In this document: positions 45,948 to 48,950 of the stretch, piece by piece | Layout: the number at the start of each line of letters is the position of its first letter | Numbering within the stretch: the first letter of the stretch is position 1 | Source of the DNA: Rhodocyclaceae bacterium | Lineage (GTDB): Bacteria > Pseudomonadota > Gammaproteobacteria > Burkholderiales > Rhodocyclaceae | NCBI GenBank assembly: GCA_020445945.1 | Contig: JAGRFQ010000086.1 | Location: 14,848 to 63,797, forward strand | Direction of reading: 5' to 3' | DNA: 48,950 bases | Translations under genes and position numbers: made by a program | Notes under the pieces: generated by a model | Databases searched by the model: none | The model's input: only the letters and a program-made list of their open reading frames with translations | What the model was told of the DNA's origin: nothing

Positions 45948-47657
45948 ATGGTGTTGACCGGGGCGGAAATTGTAATCAGGTGCCTGCAGGAAGAAAAGGT
46001 CGAATATGTGTTCGGCTATCCGGGTGGCGCGGTGCTTTTCATTTACGACGCGCTATTTCAGCAGGAACAGGTTCGCCACGTTCTGGTGCGCCACGAACAG
46101 GCCGCGATCCACGCCGCCGACGGATTTGCGCGCTCGACCCAGAAAGTGGGCTGCGCGCTCGTGACCTCAGGGCCCGGCGCAACCAACGCGGTGACCGGCA
46201 TCGCTACGGCGTTTTGCGATTCGGTGCCGATGGTGATCATCAGCGGTCAGGTGCCGACCGCAGCGATCGGTCAGGACGCGTTTCAGGAAGTCGACACCGT
46301 GGGCATCACCCGCCCCTGCGTGAAGCACAACTTTCTGGTCAAGGACGCCAAGGACATCGCCTCGACCATCAAGAAGGCGTTCTACCTCGCCAAGACCGGC
46401 CGGCCCGGCCCGGTGGTGGTCGACATCCCCAAGGATGTGACCGCGCAGAAGGCCGAGTTCGCATATCCGCAGACGGTCGAGATGCGCTCCTACAACCCGG
46501 TGGTCAAGGGTCATCAGGGGCAGATCAAGAAGGCGCTCAAGCTGCTGCGCGAGGCCAAGCGGCCGATGATCTACACCGGCGGCGGGGTGATCCTCTCCGA
46601 CGCTGCCGAGGCGCTCACCCAGCTCACCCGCAAGCTGGGGCTGCCGATCACCAATACGCTGATGGGCCTGGGCGGCTATCCGGCCAGCGATCCGCAGTAT
46701 CTGGGCATGCCGGGCATGCACGGCACCTACGAAGCCAACATGTCGATGCATTTCTCCGACGTGCTGGTGGCCATCGGCGCGCGCTTCGACGACCGCGTCA
46801 TCGGCGACCCGAACCACTTCGCGCAAGAGCCGCGCAAGATCATCCACATCGACATCGACCCCTCCTCGATCTCCAAGCGGGTGAAGGTGGACGTGCCGAT
46901 TGTCGGCGACGTGAAGGAAGTGCTCGAAGACATGCTGCGCCTGCTCGAGGCCAGCGGCGAGACGACCGACAAGGAAGCGCTGGCCACGTGGTGGAAGCAG
47001 ATCGACGAGTGGCGCAGCCGCGACTGCATGAAGTACAGGAATTCGGACGAGATCATCAAGCCGCAGTTCGTGGTGCAGAAGCTGTGGGAAGTGACCGGCG
47101 GCGACGCCTTCGTCACCTCCGACGTCGGCCAGCACCAGATGTGGGCCGCGCAGTACTACCGCTTCGACAAGCCGCGCCGCTGGCTCAACTCCGGCGGTCT
47201 GGGCACCATGGGCGTGGGGCTGCCCTACGCGATGGGCGCGCAGCTCGCACACCCGGGCAGCCCGGTGGCGTGCATTACCGGCGAGGCCTCGATCCAGATG
47301 TGCATTCAGGAGCTGTCCACCTGCAAGCAATTCCGCCTGCCGATCAAGATCTGCAACCTCAACAACCGCTATCTGGGCATGGTCCGCCAGTGGCAGGAGC
47401 TGTTCCACGGCGGGCGCTACTCCGAGTCCTACATGGATTCGCTGCCCGACTTCGCCAAGCTCGCCGAGGCCTACGGCCACGTCGGCATTCAGGTCAAGGA
47501 GCCGCGCGACGTGGAGGGCGCGATCCGCGAGGCCTTCTCGCGCAAGAACGATCTGGTGTTCCTCGACTTCCTGGTAGACCAGACCGAAAACGTGTACCCG
47601 ATGGTTCAGGGCGGCAAGGGGCTCACCGAGATGATCCTCTCCGCCGAGGACCTGTAA
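45948..47657 (+). CDS. ilvB: acetolactate synthase, large (catalytic) subunit
   Basis: A 569-residue thiamine-diphosphate enzyme making acetolactate or acetohydroxybutyrate for valine, leucine and isoleucine. The ATG with AGGGG upstream (45938-45942) starts MVLTGAEIVIRCL, as in relatives; an earlier ATG at 45897 has no ribosome site. Catalytic glutamate lies in RHEQAAIHAADG. GARFDDRV and DIDPSSISK are also typical. The ThDP motif reads TGEASIQM ... NLNN where related enzymes have GDGS or GEGS; the Gly-to-Ala change is noted as unusual. ilvH and ilvC follow on the same strand. Confidence 0.95.
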   Translation: MVLTGAEIVIRCLQEEKVEYVFGYPGGAVLFIYDALFQQEQVRHVLVRHEQAAIHAADGFARSTQKVGCALVTSGPGATNAVTGIATAFCDSVPMVIISGQVPTAAIGQDAFQEVDTVGITRPCVKHNFLVKDAKDIASTIKKAFYLAKTGRPGPVVVDIPKDVTAQKAEFAYPQTVEMRSYNPVVKGHQGQIKKALKLLREAKRPMIYTGGGVILSDAAEALTQLTRKLGLPITNTLMGLGGYPASDPQYLGMPGMHGTYEANMSMHFSDVLVAIGARFDDRVIGDPNHFAQEPRKIIHIDIDPSSISKRVKVDVPIVGDVKEVLEDMLRLLEASGETTDKEALATWWKQIDEWRSRDCMKYRNSDEIIKPQFVVQKLWEVTGGDAFVTSDVGQHQMWAAQYYRFDKPRRWLNSGGLGTMGVGLPYAMGAQLAHPGSPVACITGEASIQMCIQELSTCKQFRLPIKICNLNNRYLGMVRQWQELFHGGRYSESYMDSLPDFAKLAEAYGHVGIQVKEPRDVEGAIREAFSRKNDLVFLDFLVDQTENVYPMVQGGKGLTEMILSAEDL

Positions 47658-47804
47658 CGCTGTTCGTTGGATGCGGGGCCCGGGGTCGACCGACGCCGGG
47701 CCGTCGCCCGCGCTGACCGGCGCAGGCGGCAGCAGTGGCCGGCCTCCGGTGCGCTGTACGGCAGCACGAACGGTTCTTCAACGATCTGTCACAAAGAGAA
47801 CACC

Positions 47805-48296
47805 ATGCGTCACGTCATTGCATTGCTGATCGAGAACGAATCGGGCGCCCTGTCCCGGGTCTCCGGCCTGTTCTCGGCCCGCGGCTACAATATCGAATCG
47901 CTCACTGTCGCGGCCACGGAAGATCCGTCGCTGTCGCGCATGAGCATCGTCACCATCGGCTCGGACGACATCATCGAGCAGATCACCAAGCAGCTCAACA
48001 AGCTGGTGGAAGTGGTCAAGGTGGTGGATATTTCCGAGTCGGCGCACATCGAGCGCGAACTCATGCTCATCAAGGTCCGCGCCACCGGCAAGGACCGCGA
48101 CGAAATGAAACGCATGGCCGACATCTTCCGCGGGCGCATCATCGACGCCACCGATTCGAGCTACGTGATCGAGCTGACCGGCAACCAGACCAAGCTCGAT
48201 TCGTTCATCGGCGCCATCGACACCGGCCTGATTCTCGAGACCGTACGATCCGGCATTGCCGGCATCGGCCGCGGCGACCGCATCCTCAAGCTCTGA
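47805..48296 (+). CDS. ilvH: acetolactate synthase, small (regulatory) subunit
   Basis: A 163-residue ACT-domain protein that activates the large subunit and confers feedback inhibition by branched-chain amino acids. N-terminal ACT domain ([30 protein letters not shown]) and a C-terminal domain with [12 protein letters not shown] and [13 protein letters not shown]. Length is normal. It follows ilvB after a 147-base gap that shows no gene. Confidence 0.95.
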   Translation: MRHVIALLIENESGALSRVSGLFSARGYNIESLTVAATEDPSLSRMSIVTIGSDDIIEQITKQLNKLVEVVKVVDISESAHIERELMLIKVRATGKDRDEMKRMADIFRGRIIDATDSSYVIELTGNQTKLDSFIGAIDTGLILETVRSGIAGIGRGDRILKL

Positions 48297-48322
48297 CCCC
48301 TGAACCCTGCCTTGCGCAGTTT

Positions 48323-48351
48323 TTGCGACGTAACAGTCGGCCGGTTATGAT
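48323..48351 (+). promoter_or_regulatory. likely sigma-70 promoter of ilvC
   Basis: TTGCGA (48323-48328), exactly 17 bases, then TATGAT (48346-48351), 40 bases before the ilvC start. Good consensus match and spacing, so ilvC may have its own promoter in addition to read-through from ilvH. Confidence 0.6.
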
Positions 48352-48391
48352 GGCGGCCGCCAACGCGATTGCGATTTACGAAAGGACTATC

Positions 48392-48950
48392 ATGAAAGTT
48401 TATTACGACAAGGACGCCGACCTCTCCCTGATCAAGGGCAAGCAGGTCACCATCGTCGGTTATGGCTCCCAGGGCCATGCCCACGCCCAGAACCTGAACG
48501 ACTCGGGCGTAAACGTCACCGTCGCGCTGCGCAAGGATGGCGCGTCCTGGAACAAGGCCAAGAACGCCGGCCTGAACGTGGCCGAAATCGCCGACGCCGT
48601 CTCCGGCGCCGACGTGGTCATGATCCTCCTGCCGGACGAGAACATCCCGCAGGTGTACAAGGACGAAGTCGAGCCGAACATCAAGAACGGCGCCGCGCTG
48701 GCCTTCGCCCACGGCTTCAACGTGCATTACAACCAGGTCGTGCCGCGCGCCGACCTCGACGTGATCATGGTCGCCCCCAAGGGCCCCGGCCACACCGTGC
48801 GCTCCGAGTACCTCAAGGGCGGCGGCGTGCCCTCGCTGATCGCGGTTCACCAGGACACCTCCGGCAAGGCCCGTGACATCGCCCTGTCCTACGCCGCAGC
48901 CAACGGCGGCACCAAGGGCGGCGTGATCGAGACCAACTTCCGCGAAGAGA
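48392..48950 (+). CDS. ilvC: ketol-acid reductoisomerase, 3'-truncated by window edge
   Basis: The first 186 residues of the enzyme that isomerises and reduces acetolactate in branched-chain amino acid synthesis. The NADP-binding Rossmann motif [13 protein letters not shown] is at about residues 24-36, and [11 protein letters not shown] is also present. The sequence runs off the window while still intact. AAAGGA (48381-48386) lies five bases before ATG. Short class I length is expected but cannot be confirmed. Confidence 0.96.
   Translation, partial: MKVYYDKDADLSLIKGKQVTIVGYGSQGHAHAQNLNDSGVNVTVALRKDGASWNKAKNAGLNVAEIADAVSGADVVMILLPDENIPQVYKDEVEPNIKNGAALAFAHGFNVHYNQVVPRADLDVIMVAPKGPGHTVRSEYLKGGGVPSLIAVHQDTSGKARDIALSYAAANGGTKGGVIETNFREE

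Overview
The window is GC-rich chromosomal DNA whose gene content points to a betaproteobacterium, most likely in the Rhodocyclales (Thauera/Azoarcus/Zoogloea-like). The indicators are denitrification accessory genes (norD), several PEP-CTERM proteins, a sigma factor/DUF3619/DUF3106/RDD group beside ilvBHC, and MsrPQ. The taxonomy is inferred from gene content only.

Layout. 1-2.5 kb: the end of a nitric-oxide-reductase accessory cluster (4Fe-4S membrane protein, norD). 2.7-24.2 kb: a cell-surface/secretion region. It holds two PEP-CTERM proteins, a giant 15-kb gene for a ~5,017-residue repeat protein, a third PEP-CTERM protein, and a type I secretion ABC transporter with its HlyD-family adaptor. 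I count six tandem modules of exactly seven repeats each in the giant protein (read as six 7-bladed beta-propellers), separated by Ig/cadherin-like linkers and followed by about 13 PKD-like domains. Good sigma-54 (-24/-12) elements precede both the giant gene and the third PEP-CTERM gene, suggesting co-regulation. No outer-membrane TolC-type partner and no exosortase lie in the window.

24.2-31.7 kb: a minus-strand operon (ChaN-like lipoprotein with PDZ domain, ABC ATPase, FtsX-type permease, AttH/CrtC lipocalin-like protein) resembling AttEFGH systems, divergent from an M1-type metallopeptidase. 31.9-38 kb: a fourth PEP-CTERM protein, dinB, a small membrane protein, a secreted eight-cysteine protein, aroG-type DAHP synthase and msrPQ.

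38.0-39.9 kb: an accessory island. A complete integron-type gene cassette with a well-formed attC site and no integrase carries a HEPN-like protein (RNxxxH motif), a plausible RNase or defence effector. Next to it are a decayed IS5-type transposase remnant and a REPIN-like inverted palindrome pair. 40-48.95 kb: housekeeping genes: mog, darP (yjgA), pmbA (tldE), an orphan TRAP solute-binding lipoprotein, a sigma factor operon (apparently with a CTG start codon), and ilvB-ilvH-ilvC, the last cut by the window edge.

The most interesting items are the propeller-PKD giant adhesin with its sigma-54 promoter and type I exporter, the solitary HEPN integron cassette, and the CTG-initiated sigma factor.
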